64,000 nucleotides of DNA from an uncultured Mobilibacterium sp. (GTDB taxonomy: Bacteria > Bacillota > Clostridia > Peptostreptococcales > Anaerovoracaceae), in assembly GCA_947254375.1 (NCBI GenBank), contig CAMYCF010000001.1, positions 372,001 to 436,000 on the forward strand, in the 5' to 3' direction. How positions within the stretch are numbered: the first letter of the stretch is position 1; every line of letters begins with the position of its first letter. The translations under genes were made by a program, and so were the position numbers. Below are positions 1 through 9,625 of the stretch, one piece after another. The notes under the pieces are model-generated. The model did no database searches. It saw only the letters and a program-made list of their open reading frames with translations, and had not been told where the DNA came from.

Positions 1-285
1 TACGGATATTACCTCGGCTACGGTGAAGACAGGTTGGGAAAGTGCTTTTCCTTCGATCTGACCATGGTGCACCCGGATCACCGCGGCTACGGGCTCCAGG
101 CTTTTTTCTGCGACCTCAGGAGCGATGTTTCGGAGATGAACGGTTCGAAAGAGGCACTTACAACGATATCTCCGAGGAACAGCCACAGTCTCAGGAACCT
201 CATGGATAACGGGTTCGAGGTCGTCGAGACGCGCACGCTCTATTCCGGGGTCGAGCGCCACATACTGCGTAAATCGTTCGAATAG
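1..285 (+). CDS. GNAT-family N-acetyltransferase, C-terminal part (5' end outside window)
   Basis: The reading frame is open from base 1 and stops at TAG 283-285, so only the last 94 residues are visible. They contain the acetyl-CoA binding signature of GNAT enzymes, HPDHRGYGLQ (the R/Q-x-x-G-x-G/A loop), followed by a second helix and the typical N-x-x-S-x-x-x-L-x-x-x-GF segment (NSHSLRNLMDNGFEV). GNAT proteins move an acetyl group from acetyl-CoA to an amine; the acceptor cannot be told from this piece. A bidirectional hairpin terminator lies about 100 bases downstream. An internal ATG at 34 is not the start, because the frame and the fold continue upstream of it. Confidence 0.8.
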   Translation, partial: YGYYLGYGEDRLGKCFSFDLTMVHPDHRGYGLQAFFCDLRSDVSEMNGSKEALTTISPRNSHSLRNLMDNGFEVVETRTLYSGVERHILRKSFE

Positions 286-385
286 ACGGATCTTTTATCG
301 GCGATCCGCTCTGCGCGGTAAAAACCGCCGCCTAAATCGCGGTAAAGCGCGATAAAAGCGGCGCGCCGAAACATGACACGAAAAA

Positions 386-424
386 ACACGCGACAGGCAA
401 AGGCCCGCCGCGTGGATTTTTTTA
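386..424. terminator. Bidirectional intrinsic terminator between the GNAT gene and buk
   Basis: CACGCG (387-392) pairs with CGCGTG (409-414). The stem is followed by GATTTTTTTAT on the plus strand and by TTTTTT on the minus strand, so it can end both convergent genes. Confidence 0.7.
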
Positions 425-458
425 TCATCCGAAGTGGATTTTTTATCCCCGAAAAGGC

Positions 459-1517
459 TTATTTATAAGTCTCGTATTTTCCGGTCTTGAGAGCTCTGAG
501 AGCGCCTTCCGCAAGGCTCCTCATCTCCTCTTCGCCCGGCATGCGAAGGATCGGTGCGATCTTGCTTACGTATGAGCTGATCTCGTCGCAGAATCTCTCG
601 CTGTATGCCATACCGCCCGTGAACGTGATAGCGTCGACTTCGAAATGAAGTACTGCAGCCATAGCGCCGATGTCCTTAGCGAGCTGGTAAGCGATAGCGC
701 GGAATGCTCCGAGCGCCTCTGCGTCGTTCTCGTCGAACGCCTTGTTCTCAACCGTTCTGAAGTCCTTCGTTCCGGTATATGAGAATACACCCGCTTCGTG
801 TCCTATGATCTTCTTGATCTCGGCTTTCGATTTGCCGGAGAAGCACATATTTACGACAGCGTTTACAGGGAGTCCGCCGCCTCTGTCCATTCCCATGCTT
901 CCGTCGTCCTTAACGTTGAATACGTCTACGACTCTGCCCTTCTTGTGAGCGGCTACCGAAACTCCGCCTCCGAGGTGGGCAACGATGAGATTCAGTTCTT
1001 CATAAGGCTTACCGAGCTTGTCGGCCGTTTTTCTTGCAACCGATTTCTGGTTCAGCGCATGGAAAAAGCTCTGTCTTTCGATACCCTTGAGTCCGGAGTA
1101 ACGTGCAACGTCTTCGAGCTCGTCTACACATACAGGGTCTACGAAGAACGCAGGGATGCCTACCTGATCCGCAAGTTCTTTCGAAATGTACGCTCCGAGG
1201 TTGGCTGCGTGCTCACCGTAAGGAGGGTTCAAAACGTCCCTGATGACCTCGTCGTTTACCTTGTAAGTACCGGAAGGGATGTGTTTGAAAAGTCCGCCTC
1301 TTCCGCAGATAGCGTCGAAGTCTTCGAGCTTGTATCCCTTCTCCTCGATCGTCTTGAGAATGATATCTCTTCTGAACGGCATCTGATCAGGGATCTTTTC
1401 GTACTTGTCCATTTCCGCGGCGTCGTGGTCGATACCTACGCGTAAAACTTCGTTTTCATCCTCATAAACAGCAATCTTCGTGGAAGTTGCGCCCGGGTTG
1501 ATTACCAAAATCCTCAT
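459..1517 (-). CDS. buk: Butyrate kinase
   Basis: This 352-residue cytoplasmic protein belongs to the acetate/butyrate kinase branch of the ASKHA fold and converts butyryl-phosphate plus ADP to butyrate plus ATP. Visible are the N-terminal phosphate motif LVINPGATSTKIAVY, CGRGGLFKHIPSGTY, the second phosphate loop LIVAHLGGGVSVAAH, and DGSMGMDRGGGLP, all typical of butyrate rather than acetate kinase; the length fits Buk (about 355). The ATG at 1517 has AAAGGAG upstream. No phosphotransbutyrylase (ptb) gene is adjacent; pyc lies upstream on the same strand after a 103-base gap. A branched-chain or 2-methylbutyrate preference cannot be excluded from sequence. Confidence 0.93.
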   Translation of the reverse strand: MRILVINPGATSTKIAVYEDENEVLRVGIDHDAAEMDKYEKIPDQMPFRRDIILKTIEEKGYKLEDFDAICGRGGLFKHIPSGTYKVNDEVIRDVLNPPYGEHAANLGAYISKELADQVGIPAFFVDPVCVDELEDVARYSGLKGIERQSFFHALNQKSVARKTADKLGKPYEELNLIVAHLGGGVSVAAHKKGRVVDVFNVKDDGSMGMDRGGGLPVNAVVNMCFSGKSKAEIKKIIGHEAGVFSYTGTKDFRTVENKAFDENDAEALGAFRAIAYQLAKDIGAMAAVLHFEVDAITFTGGMAYSERFCDEISSYVSKIAPILRMPGEEEMRSLAEGALRALKTGKYETYK

Positions 1518-1620
1518 CTTCTAAAAAATCTCCTTTCATTTGAAAAAACGTATATACAAGGCACTTCCCGCGCTCAGCTCCTAAAAACCGCGTCCGCGGG
1601 CCGTGTCCGCTTGACATATT

Positions 1621-4600
1621 TTACTGTTCCGCTTCGAGGATGGCCACCAGCTGACCTGATTTTACGCTCTCCCCTTCGCGTACGTAGACCTTCTCGATCA
1701 CTCCGTCCTTTGGCGATATGACGTTCGTTTCCATCTTCATCGCCTCGATTATAGCGACCGGCTGACCTTTCTTGACCTTGTCTCCCTTTTCTACCAGGAT
1801 CTTTATGACGTTGCCCGGTATGTTCGCACCGATCTCGTTCGGGTCGTCCATATCAGCATACTGTATGTTGCTCCCCGATGCAATCGCTTTTGTTAGTGCG
1901 GACTTGTCCTTTATGGTGACGACCTTGCGGTTTCCGTTCACGCTGAAGGTGAGGTCCCTGTTTCCGGCTTCGTCCGGCGCCCTCATGTCGACGAGCGTTA
2001 TCACGAGCGTCTTGCCGGGCTTCAGCGTTATCTCGCACGTCTGTCCTACCGATATGCCGTAGAAGAAGACGTCGCTTCCCATGTTCCTGAAGTCGCCCTG
2101 CTCCCTTACGCTCTTGACGTATTCGTCGAAGACCTTAGGATACATTGCGTACGCGATCTGCTCCTGATCCGTTCCTTCGAGTCCGAGATCGTCCTGCAGA
2201 TGCTTCTTTATCTCCCCGAAGTCTTCCGGATCGAGCAGTTCTCCCGGCCTGCACGTTATAGGCTTCTTCCCTTTGAGGACGACCTTCTGCAGGTCTTCAG
2301 GGAAGCCGCCTTCAGGCTGACCGATCATTCCTTCGAAATACGATACCGCGGAGTCAGGGAAATCGATGTCCTTTCCTCTCTCCACTATGTTCTCAGGAGT
2401 AAGATCGTTCTGTACCATGAAGATCGCGAGGTCCCCGACGACTTTCGAAGACGGCGTTACTTTTATTATGTCTCCCAGCATTTGGTTGACTTTTACGTAC
2501 ATCTCTTTTACTTCGTTGAACTTGTATCCTATGTTGAAGCTCTCTACCTGCGGTTTGAGGTTCGAGTACTGTCCTCCCGGGATCTCAAGATCGTATATCT
2601 CAGCCGACGCCGTTTTGAGGTCGGACTCGAAGCTGCTGTAGACCGGTCTTACGTCGATCCAGTAATCCGAGATCTTCTGGAGACCCTTCCTGTCTATTCC
2701 CGTATCCCTCTCGCTGTGCTCGAGGGCCGCGATTATCGAGTTTAAGGCAGGCTGCGATGTGAGACCGGACATGCTGTTGAACGCCGCGTCCGCGATGTCC
2801 ACGCCCGATGCCGCCGCCATCAATACCGTCGCAACTCCGTTGCCCGATGTATCGTGAGTGTGGAGGTGAACAGGTATCGCCACCTCGTTCTTGAGTGCCG
2901 TTATGAGCCTATTCGCCGCCATCGGCTTGAGAAGACCGGACATATCCTTGATGCCGAGTATGTGTGTGCCTCTTCTCTCGAGCTCCTTAGCCATTTTTAC
3001 ATAATAGTTGAGGTTGTATTTCTCCCTCGATTCGTCGAGGATGTCGCCGGTGTAGCACATGCACGCTTCGGCGATCTTACCCTGATTTATCGTTTCATCG
3101 AGGGCAACTTCCATTCCTTTTACCCAGTTGAGCGAATCGAATATCCTGAATACGTCGATGCCGCTTTCAGCCGATACTTTTACGAATTTTCTGATCGTGT
3201 TGTCCGGATAGTTTTTATATCCTACGGCGTTCGCGCCCCTTATGAGCATCTGGAACAGTATGTTCGGGATCTCTTTTCTGAGCGTCTCGAGCCTCTCCCA
3301 AGGGGATTCCCTGAGGAAACGCATCTGTACGTCGAATGTCGCTCCGCCCCACATCTCGAGGCTGAAGAAGTCGCGCGCGTAATCCGCGACGGCCGGCGCG
3401 ATCTTTACCATGTCCTTCGTCCTCATCCTCGTCGCTATGAGGGACTGTTGAGCGTCCCTGTATGTAGTGTCGGTTATGAGGAGTTTCTTCTGTTCGAGCG
3501 CCCAGTCGGCAACGCCTTTAGGGCCGAGCTCGTCGAGGAGCTGTTTTGTTCCGGACAGCTTTTGGACCGCCTCTCTGTCGACCTTCGGCACGACAGGCAC
3601 ATTGAATGTATGTGCCTCGCCCTTCGTGACGTTCACGACTTTTTCGCCGAGGAAGTCGAGGATCTGAAGTTCCTCGTTTTTTACCGTCCTTATGTCCATG
3701 AGCTCAGGATTGTCTCCGATGAAGCCCGTGTTGCATTCCCCTGCCCTGAAAGTCGGGTGGTTGAGCACGTTAAGAAGGAAGCCGATATTGGTTTTTACGC
3801 CTTCGATCTTGGTTTCCATGAGAGCTCTCGAAGCCTTGTTTATCGTGTCCTCGAAAGTCCTCGCGTGGGCGCACACCTTGACGAGCAGGCTGTCGTAGTA
3901 CGGAGAGATCACCGATCCCGTAAAACCGTTTCCTCCGTCGAGCCTTATGCCGTATCCCGATGCACTTCTGTAGAGCGAGATCGTTCCCGTGTCCGGTGCG
4001 AAATTGTTCGCCGGATCCTCCGTCGTTACACGACACTGGATCGCATAACCGCTCATATGTATGTCGTCCTGGCTCTTTATCGCGATCCTGTCGGAATCGA
4101 GGCTGTATCCCTCGGCTATCCTGATCTGAGCCTGGACTATGTCTATCCCCGTGATGAGCTCGGTGACGGTGTGTTCCACCTGCACCCTCGTGTTCATCTC
4201 GATGAAATAGTGGTTCCCGTCCTTGTCGACAAGGAACTCGACCGTTCCCGCGCTCCTGTACGACACGGCGCCCGCGATCTTGAGGGCATCGCTGCACATC
4301 TCCTGACGCTTTTTGTCGTCTATGCAGAGGGCCGGAGTAAACTCTATAACCTTCTGATGCCTTCTCTGTACCGAGCAGTCCCTCTCAAAAAGGTGAACGA
4401 TATTTCCGTATTTATCCCCTAAAACCTGCACCTCTATGTGCTTCGGTTCCTCGATGTATTTCTCGATAAAAATGTCGTCGACGCCGAACGCTTTCGCCGC
4501 CTCGTTCCTCGCACTCCTGTACTGAGGTATGAGTTCTTCTTTGTTCCTTACGATCCTCATACCGCGTCCGCCGCCGCCCGCGGCAGCTTTGAGCATTACC

Positions 4601-5079
4601 GGGAAACCGCATTTTTCGGCGAACTCTATCGCCTCTTCATCGGTTTTTATCGCTTTGTCAACGCCCGGGATCGTCGGTACTCCGACCTTTTCCGCAACGA
4701 GCTTTGAGCGGATCTTGTCGCCGAGGGAATTCATCATGTCTTCCGTCGGGCCGATGAACTCTATGCCGGCTTCGGCGCACGCCTTTGCAAGCGCAGGGTT
4801 CTCGGACAGGAAACCGTATCCCGGATGGATCGCGTCCGCTCCCTTCGATTTTGCAAGATATATTATTTCGTTGATGTCGAGATAGGCGTCTATCGGGCTT
4901 TTACCCTTTCCTATCTCATATGCCTCGTCTGCCTTTGTTCGGAAGAGCGAATTCTTGTCTTCCTCGGAATACATCGCTATCGTTCGTATCCCGAGTTCCT
5001 TGCAAGCTCTGATTATTCTGATTGCGATCTCGCCCCTGTTGGCGATCAGGACCTTCTTAAACTCTTTGACCTTCTCCAT
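1621..5079 (-). CDS. pyc: Pyruvate carboxylase
   Basis: A single-chain, biotin-dependent enzyme of 1152 residues that makes oxaloacetate from pyruvate, bicarbonate and ATP. The biotin carboxylase part comes first (KVLIANRGEIAIR near residue 9, glycine loop AAGGGGRGMR near 165, EMNTRVQVEH near 293). The carboxyltransferase part starts at DTTYRDAQQS near 541, and the C-terminal biotinyl domain carries EAMKMETN with the biotin lysine near 1115. In the carboxyltransferase motif the usual DAHQS reads DAQQS; the catalytic Asp and the second Gln are kept. The frame is open further upstream, but the ATG at 5079 is chosen because an AGGAGG site sits just before it and the next 21 codons encode no family sequence. 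It follows typA on the same strand. Confidence 0.96.
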   Translation of the reverse strand: MEKVKEFKKVLIANRGEIAIRIIRACKELGIRTIAMYSEEDKNSLFRTKADEAYEIGKGKSPIDAYLDINEIIYLAKSKGADAIHPGYGFLSENPALAKACAEAGIEFIGPTEDMMNSLGDKIRSKLVAEKVGVPTIPGVDKAIKTDEEAIEFAEKCGFPVMLKAAAGGGGRGMRIVRNKEELIPQYRSARNEAAKAFGVDDIFIEKYIEEPKHIEVQVLGDKYGNIVHLFERDCSVQRRHQKVIEFTPALCIDDKKRQEMCSDALKIAGAVSYRSAGTVEFLVDKDGNHYFIEMNTRVQVEHTVTELITGIDIVQAQIRIAEGYSLDSDRIAIKSQDDIHMSGYAIQCRVTTEDPANNFAPDTGTISLYRSASGYGIRLDGGNGFTGSVISPYYDSLLVKVCAHARTFEDTINKASRALMETKIEGVKTNIGFLLNVLNHPTFRAGECNTGFIGDNPELMDIRTVKNEELQILDFLGEKVVNVTKGEAHTFNVPVVPKVDREAVQKLSGTKQLLDELGPKGVADWALEQKKLLITDTTYRDAQQSLIATRMRTKDMVKIAPAVADYARDFFSLEMWGGATFDVQMRFLRESPWERLETLRKEIPNILFQMLIRGANAVGYKNYPDNTIRKFVKVSAESGIDVFRIFDSLNWVKGMEVALDETINQGKIAEACMCYTGDILDESREKYNLNYYVKMAKELERRGTHILGIKDMSGLLKPMAANRLITALKNEVAIPVHLHTHDTSGNGVATVLMAAASGVDIADAAFNSMSGLTSQPALNSIIAALEHSERDTGIDRKGLQKISDYWIDVRPVYSSFESDLKTASAEIYDLEIPGGQYSNLKPQVESFNIGYKFNEVKEMYVKVNQMLGDIIKVTPSSKVVGDLAIFMVQNDLTPENIVERGKDIDFPDSAVSYFEGMIGQPEGGFPEDLQKVVLKGKKPITCRPGELLDPEDFGEIKKHLQDDLGLEGTDQEQIAYAMYPKVFDEYVKSVREQGDFRNMGSDVFFYGISVGQTCEITLKPGKTLVITLVDMRAPDEAGNRDLTFSVNGNRKVVTIKDKSALTKAIASGSNIQYADMDDPNEIGANIPGNVIKILVEKGDKVKKGQPVAIIEAMKMETNVISPKDGVIEKVYVREGESVKSGQLVAILEAEQ

Positions 5080-5160
5080 TTGCTCCTCCTCTTTTATTTT
5101 TTGAACGGCTCCGCCGATGCGGGAGCCGCCTGAGCCCGGCACCTTTGACCGGCTCCGTCT

Positions 5161-7050
5161 CTACTTTCTTTTGGCCATGTTGTTGGCTTTTCTTCTGTCC
5201 AATTCTTTCAGGATCTTTTTGCGTAGCCTTATGTCGTCAGGCGTAACTTCCACGAGTTCATCGTCATTTATGAACTCGAGCGCCTCTTCGAGGGTGAACG
5301 TCCTCGGAGGCGACAGCTTGATATTCTCGTCGCTTCCGGCCGCTCTCATGTTCGTCGCCTTCTTCGCCTTGCACGGATTGACGACCATGTCTTCCTTACG
5401 CGCGTTCATCCCGACTATCATGCCTTCGTACACGTGGGTCCCCGGTTCGACGAACATCTGGACCCTCTCCTGTATATTGAAGATAGCATAGCCCGTGCAG
5501 AAGCCTTCCTCCTGCGCGATCGCAACTCCGGTTCCGCGCTGCGCGATCTCGCCCTTGTATTCCTCAAAACCCTCGAAGCGTCTCACCATCGTGCCTTCTC
5601 CGTGGGTGTCGTTTATGAATTCGCTCCTGTATCCCATGAGACCTCTCGTCGGCGCCGAATACTCTATCCTGACGTATCCCTCTCCGTCGTTGTCCATCTG
5701 CTTCATTATACCTTTTCTCAAGCTGAGCTTCGATATGACGGAGCCGGAATATTCCTCCGGCACGCTGATCACGACGGATTCGACCGGTTCGAGCGGCTGA
5801 CCGTGATCGCCTTTCTTGATGACGACTTCCGGCTTTGAAACGGCGAGTTCGTATCCCTCTCTCCTCATGTTTTCTATCAGTATCGAAAGGTGGAGTTCTC
5901 CCCTTCCGGAGACCTTGAACGAATCCGTTGTATCCGTTTCCTCGACCCTGAGCCCGACGTTCACTTCGAGCTCCTTCTTAAGTCTTTCCTTCAGCCTCTG
6001 ACCGGTGACATATTTGCCCGACCTGCCCGCGAAAGGCGACGTGTTGACTACGAAATTCATCGAGAGCGTCGGCTCTTCTATCATTATCGTATCGAGCGGT
6101 TCCACGGTCGCAGGGTCGCACAGCGTATCTCCTATCGATATGTCGGGTATGCCCGATACGACGACGATCTCGCCGCATTCCGCCTCTTCGACGGCAACTC
6201 GCTCGAGACCTCTGTATATGAACACCTGGTTCGTCTTTACCTTCGCGACCGAGCCGTCCCCGCGTGCGAGCGCGAGCTGCTGCGCCGGTTTTATCACGCC
6301 CCTCGTGACCCTTCCTATACCGAGCCTTCCGATATAGTCGTCATATGCGAGCGACGATATCTGGAGTTGGAGCGGTTCTTTCCTCCTGTCCGGATATTCC
6401 CCGCACTGTTTTACGACCGTCTTGAGGAGCGGTTCTATCGTAAGACCGTGATATCCCTTAGGGCTTTTCTTTATCTTGTTGTCCCCGTCACCGATTATGA
6501 CATCGGCCACTTCAGCGGGATCGTATACCGCTATCCCCTGCCTTGCGACTCCGTAAAGTATCGGGAAATCGAGCTGGCTGTCGTTCGCTTCGAGATCCAT
6601 AAAAAGTTCGTAAACTTCATCGACGACCTCGTCTATACGCGCGTCCTTTTTATCGATCTTGTTTATAAAAAGGATCGGATCGATCCCCTGCTCGAGGGAT
6701 TTTTTCAGAACGAAGCGCGTCTGCGGCATCGGTCCTTCGCTCGAATCGACGAGCAGGATAACGGTATCCACCGTCTTCATTATTCGCTCGACCTCGGAAC
6801 TGAAATCCGCGTGTCCCGGCGTGTCTACGATATTTATCTTGTAATCTTTATACATTATCGAGCAGTTCTTGGAATATATCGTTATCCCTCGCTCCCTCTC
6901 GATCGCGTCGCTGTCCATGACGCATGAAACGACTTCCTCGTTTTCGCGAAATACGTGCGACTGATTGAGCAGGGCGTCGACGAGGGTCGATTTGCCCGCA
7001 TCGACGTGAGCTATGACTGCTATGTTTATTATCTTCTGTCTTTCCTTCAT
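5161..7050 (-). CDS. typA: Ribosome-associated translational GTPase TypA/BipA
   Basis: The 629-residue protein is an EF-G-like GTPase that binds the ribosome and matters for stress and cold growth. The G1 loop AHVDAGKST (residues 14-22), the switch segment RERGITI, G3 DTPGHADF and G4 NKID are intact. They are followed by domains II and III, an EF-G domain V-like segment (EEYSGSVISKLSLRKG) and the BipA-specific C-terminal domain ending in a Lys/Arg-rich tail (RRKANNMAKRK). Length is slightly over the usual 605-615. It starts 15 bases after the stop of the DUF2207 gene, with only a weak AAAGG site, which suggests translational coupling. Confidence 0.95.
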   Translation of the reverse strand: MKERQKIINIAVIAHVDAGKSTLVDALLNQSHVFRENEEVVSCVMDSDAIERERGITIYSKNCSIMYKDYKINIVDTPGHADFSSEVERIMKTVDTVILLVDSSEGPMPQTRFVLKKSLEQGIDPILFINKIDKKDARIDEVVDEVYELFMDLEANDSQLDFPILYGVARQGIAVYDPAEVADVIIGDGDNKIKKSPKGYHGLTIEPLLKTVVKQCGEYPDRRKEPLQLQISSLAYDDYIGRLGIGRVTRGVIKPAQQLALARGDGSVAKVKTNQVFIYRGLERVAVEEAECGEIVVVSGIPDISIGDTLCDPATVEPLDTIMIEEPTLSMNFVVNTSPFAGRSGKYVTGQRLKERLKKELEVNVGLRVEETDTTDSFKVSGRGELHLSILIENMRREGYELAVSKPEVVIKKGDHGQPLEPVESVVISVPEEYSGSVISKLSLRKGIMKQMDNDGEGYVRIEYSAPTRGLMGYRSEFINDTHGEGTMVRRFEGFEEYKGEIAQRGTGVAIAQEEGFCTGYAIFNIQERVQMFVEPGTHVYEGMIVGMNARKEDMVVNPCKAKKATNMRAAGSDENIKLSPPRTFTLEEALEFINDDELVEVTPDDIRLRKKILKELDRRKANNMAKRK

Positions 7051-7065
7051 CCTTTTACCCGTTAT

Positions 7066-8904
7066 CTAGTGAAACAATCCGTGTTTTATGAGCATGTCCC
7101 TGAATTCGCTCTCGAGCGTCCTCTGGAAGACGGTGATCTCGTCGGCGTACGTTTCGGCCGTGTGAGATTTTACGACCGAGACCACATGACCTTTTACATC
7201 GTCGTGCCACCACGCCGGCGGTTCTATGCCCTGATCGTCGAATTTTGCCGCCCATGTTTTAGCGAGCGAGAAAAGCGCCGCGTAAGGCAGGATCTCGTAG
7301 TAGTAATTCGGGTCCGCTTCCTGATATTCGTTTATCTCTTTGATGTCTCCGTTTTCGATAAAATCTTCGAGCGCCTCGAGCTTGGCGACTATCAAGGCGT
7401 TGTCTTTGCCCCTCGCCGGAATTATGCAGACGAGCGGTATCGCCAGGACGGCGCACACGGCTATCGCGGCCACGGAAACGTAGCTGAAGTTGTTGAGGTG
7501 CAGGTTATATACCGAGCAGGCCGATATCGCCAGATAAATGATCAGCGCGACCGGGAAGAGCTTCCCCCTCATCGTGTTGTACGAGTAATGCCTCGAATCG
7601 TAAGTCGTAGCGATGAACGCGAGCGACAGGAATGTCGCTATACCCGCGGCACACGCCGGCATGTAGTTCGGCGATCTGTACGACATGAGGTCGGCGAAGA
7701 TGAACGTCGAAGCTACTCCCGCTGAAGTGATCAGCATCGCGATCACTCTCAATATCTCGGAAAGCAGGGTGCGCGCTTTCATCGTCCTGCTGCTCGACCC
7801 GCTCAGAACGTCGAGTTCTATCTCCTTCATCATCTGCCTGAGCCGTACGCCGATATCGTCCATATTGAGATATCTGTGCTTGTATACGCCCTTGAAAAGG
7901 ACATCGTAGGCGTTCCTGAGGAACTTCTCCTCGTCGCTCGGCTCCTCCAGCCTAAGTAGCCTGTATTTCTTCGGCTCGTATTCCGATATCGCGAGGTATC
8001 CTTTCGTAGCGAGATAGATTATCAGGGCGATCATGTCCTTTACATGGACGTGCCCCCTGTAAATGTATCCGATCTCCGCTATCGAAAAGTTCTCGAGAGG
8101 ATGCGTCACCTTCTCCACATCCACCTTAGGATCCCTTCCGCCGATGAGCCACATTATGAAGAGAAGCAGGATGACGCCGGACATAACGCCCAATGCGACC
8201 CTTTCAGCCCAGCTGTTGTCCATCGGATACGCCCAGTATCCCTCCGGCAGCTCCGCCTTGAAAGTTATACCGAAGTCCTGCGGTATCATCTCCCCCGTCA
8301 GGGAATACGACTTTCCGTTCTGCTCCATGCTCAGCTTTGTCGTCACGTCCTGTGTGCCGAACTCGCCGGCGTAGTACTGAAAATCGTCCGTCGGAAAATC
8401 TTTCGGCAGATTGATCGTTACACGGAGCTTCCCTATCGGTATGCTGACATTCGGCGAAAGCGCCTTGAAGTAAAGCATGTCGTTTTTCGGGTTCGTATCG
8501 ATGTACTCTATGATCTTGTAAGTGAGAGTGAAAGTGTGCTCGCCCTTCTTCAGATATTTCTTCGAATCCACATTGACGGCCACGGACGAGCCCCTGTCTT
8601 CGGTCGTGAATTCCACGCCTTTGATGTCGATCCCGTCTATCTTATAACCGTCATTCGGTATCTCGAACGTCAACTCGTCGAGATCCTCCGGTATATTCAC
8701 CTTGTATACCTTTTTGATCTCATACGAATGGTTCTTGTTCACATCTATCGTCATATCAAGGTCGTTGAGCTCGTACGCGGTCCCTTTTTGCGCGGCGAAT
8801 GTCGCGGTAAAAAAGCCGGAGCCCGCCAATAAAACGATAGACATCACGACGACCGCCGTGATGCGTAAAAGTTTTTTGCCTGTCATTTCAAAAGCTGACA
8901 ACAT
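7066..8904 (-). CDS. DUF2207 domain-containing membrane protein
   Basis: The 612-residue protein has an N-terminal hydrophobic segment (residues 11-36, ending AATFAA-like) that is a signal peptide or anchor. An extracytoplasmic DUF2207 beta-rich domain follows to about residue 215, with one transmembrane helix near 235-256 (LGVMSGVILLLFIMWLIGG). Next comes a cytoplasmic winged-helix-like stretch with the family phrase IAEIGYIYRG, further helices near 390-470, and a cytoplasmic tail. The function of DUF2207 proteins is unknown. ATG 8904 is preferred over an adjacent TTG because CAGGAG lies 10 bases upstream. It heads the minus-strand group with typA. Confidence 0.85.
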   Translation of the reverse strand: MLSAFEMTGKKLLRITAVVVMSIVLLAGSGFFTATFAAQKGTAYELNDLDMTIDVNKNHSYEIKKVYKVNIPEDLDELTFEIPNDGYKIDGIDIKGVEFTTEDRGSSVAVNVDSKKYLKKGEHTFTLTYKIIEYIDTNPKNDMLYFKALSPNVSIPIGKLRVTINLPKDFPTDDFQYYAGEFGTQDVTTKLSMEQNGKSYSLTGEMIPQDFGITFKAELPEGYWAYPMDNSWAERVALGVMSGVILLLFIMWLIGGRDPKVDVEKVTHPLENFSIAEIGYIYRGHVHVKDMIALIIYLATKGYLAISEYEPKKYRLLRLEEPSDEEKFLRNAYDVLFKGVYKHRYLNMDDIGVRLRQMMKEIELDVLSGSSSRTMKARTLLSEILRVIAMLITSAGVASTFIFADLMSYRSPNYMPACAAGIATFLSLAFIATTYDSRHYSYNTMRGKLFPVALIIYLAISACSVYNLHLNNFSYVSVAAIAVCAVLAIPLVCIIPARGKDNALIVAKLEALEDFIENGDIKEINEYQEADPNYYYEILPYAALFSLAKTWAAKFDDQGIEPPAWWHDDVKGHVVSVVKSHTAETYADEITVFQRTLESEFRDMLIKHGLFH

Positions 8905-8944
8905 CAAGTAAAATCTCCTGTTTATCTTTACAAATATCTTTTAG

Positions 8945-8973
8945 ATTATACCCTATTTATTTCTTCATTACAA
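8945..8973 (-). promoter_or_regulatory. Sigma-A-type promoter for the DUF2207-typA group
   Basis: On the minus strand TTGTAA (8968-8973) is separated by 17 bases from a perfect TATAAT (8945-8950), about 35 bases before the ribosome binding site. Confidence 0.7.
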
Positions 8974-9027
8974 ACGGATATAACGCATTTCAGGGTTTTG
9001 TGACGGCTTTTACAAACTCTTTTTACC

Positions 9028-9056
9028 TTGCGAACAAAACGGTATTGTTATAAAAT
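9028..9056 (+). promoter_or_regulatory. Sigma-A-type promoter for the dCMP deaminase-dapB pair
   Basis: TTGCGA (9028-9033), a 17-base spacer and TAAAAT (9051-9056) lie about 43 bases before the deaminase start; this promoter diverges from the one at 8945-8973. Confidence 0.6.
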
Positions 9057-9098
9057 TTTACCGAAATAAGCCAAACGATTTTCGGAGGGAACGATCAT

Positions 9099-9581
9099 AT
9101 GAAAAGAGCCGAATATATTTCCTGGGACGAATATTTTATGGGCGTCGCGATCCTCGCCGCAAAGAGGAGCAAGGACCCGAACACGCAGGTCGGAGCGTGC
9201 ATCGTGGATGAGCACAACGTCATACTTTCCACCGGTTACAACGGATTCCCGATAGGCTGTTCCGACGATGAGTTCCCTTGGGACAGAAAGGGCGAAGACA
9301 CGAAATACCCTTACGTCGTCCACGCCGAGCTTAACGCTATCCTGAACGCGGGCGGTAAATCCCTCAGGGGCGCGACCATATACGTCGTCCTCTTCCCGTG
9401 CAACGAGTGCGCAAAGGCCATAATACAGTCCGGGATAAAAGAGATCGTCTACCTCAGCGACAAGTACGCCGACGATAAAATGACGCAGGCGTCGAAGCGC
9501 ATGCTCCGCACGGCGGGCGTCGAACTTCGCAGGCTCGATCCGAACATAAAAGCGATAACGCTTGATTTTGACGTAGAGTAG
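9099..9581 (+). CDS. dCMP/deoxycytidylate deaminase family protein
   Basis: A 160-residue zinc enzyme of the cytidine deaminase superfamily, converting dCMP to dUMP for thymidylate synthesis. The zinc and catalytic motifs are complete: HAE (in VVHAELNAI) and PCxxC (PCNECAK). The N-terminal WDEYFMGVAILAAKRSKDPNTQVGACIV is the standard deaminase opening. GGAGGG sits at a good distance from ATG 9099. dapB follows after 44 bases and probably shares the promoter. ComEB-type late-competence annotation would refer to the same family, but nothing nearby suggests competence. Confidence 0.9.
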   Translation: MKRAEYISWDEYFMGVAILAAKRSKDPNTQVGACIVDEHNVILSTGYNGFPIGCSDDEFPWDRKGEDTKYPYVVHAELNAILNAGGKSLRGATIYVVLFPCNECAKAIIQSGIKEIVYLSDKYADDKMTQASKRMLRTAGVELRRLDPNIKAITLDFDVE

Positions 9582-9625
9582 GCGCATGTAAAAACGCCTG
9601 GCGGTCAACACGAAAGGAGGACCCG

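Noticed and set aside
2854..4422. Long open frame (522 codons) on the plus strand opposite pyc
   Set aside because: It is a shadow of the strongly conserved pyruvate carboxylase frame; it has no ribosome binding site and a biased composition rich in Arg, Tyr and Val.
5107..5127. GGCTCC/GGAGCC hairpin between typA and pyc as a terminator
   Set aside because: No run of Ts follows it on either strand in the right direction.
5080..5142. N-terminal extension of pyc by 21 codons
   Set aside because: The extension contains the AGGAGG site of the real start and matches no biotin carboxylase sequence.
5890..6927. 345-codon frame opposite typA
   Set aside because: Antisense shadow of an intact, recognised gene.
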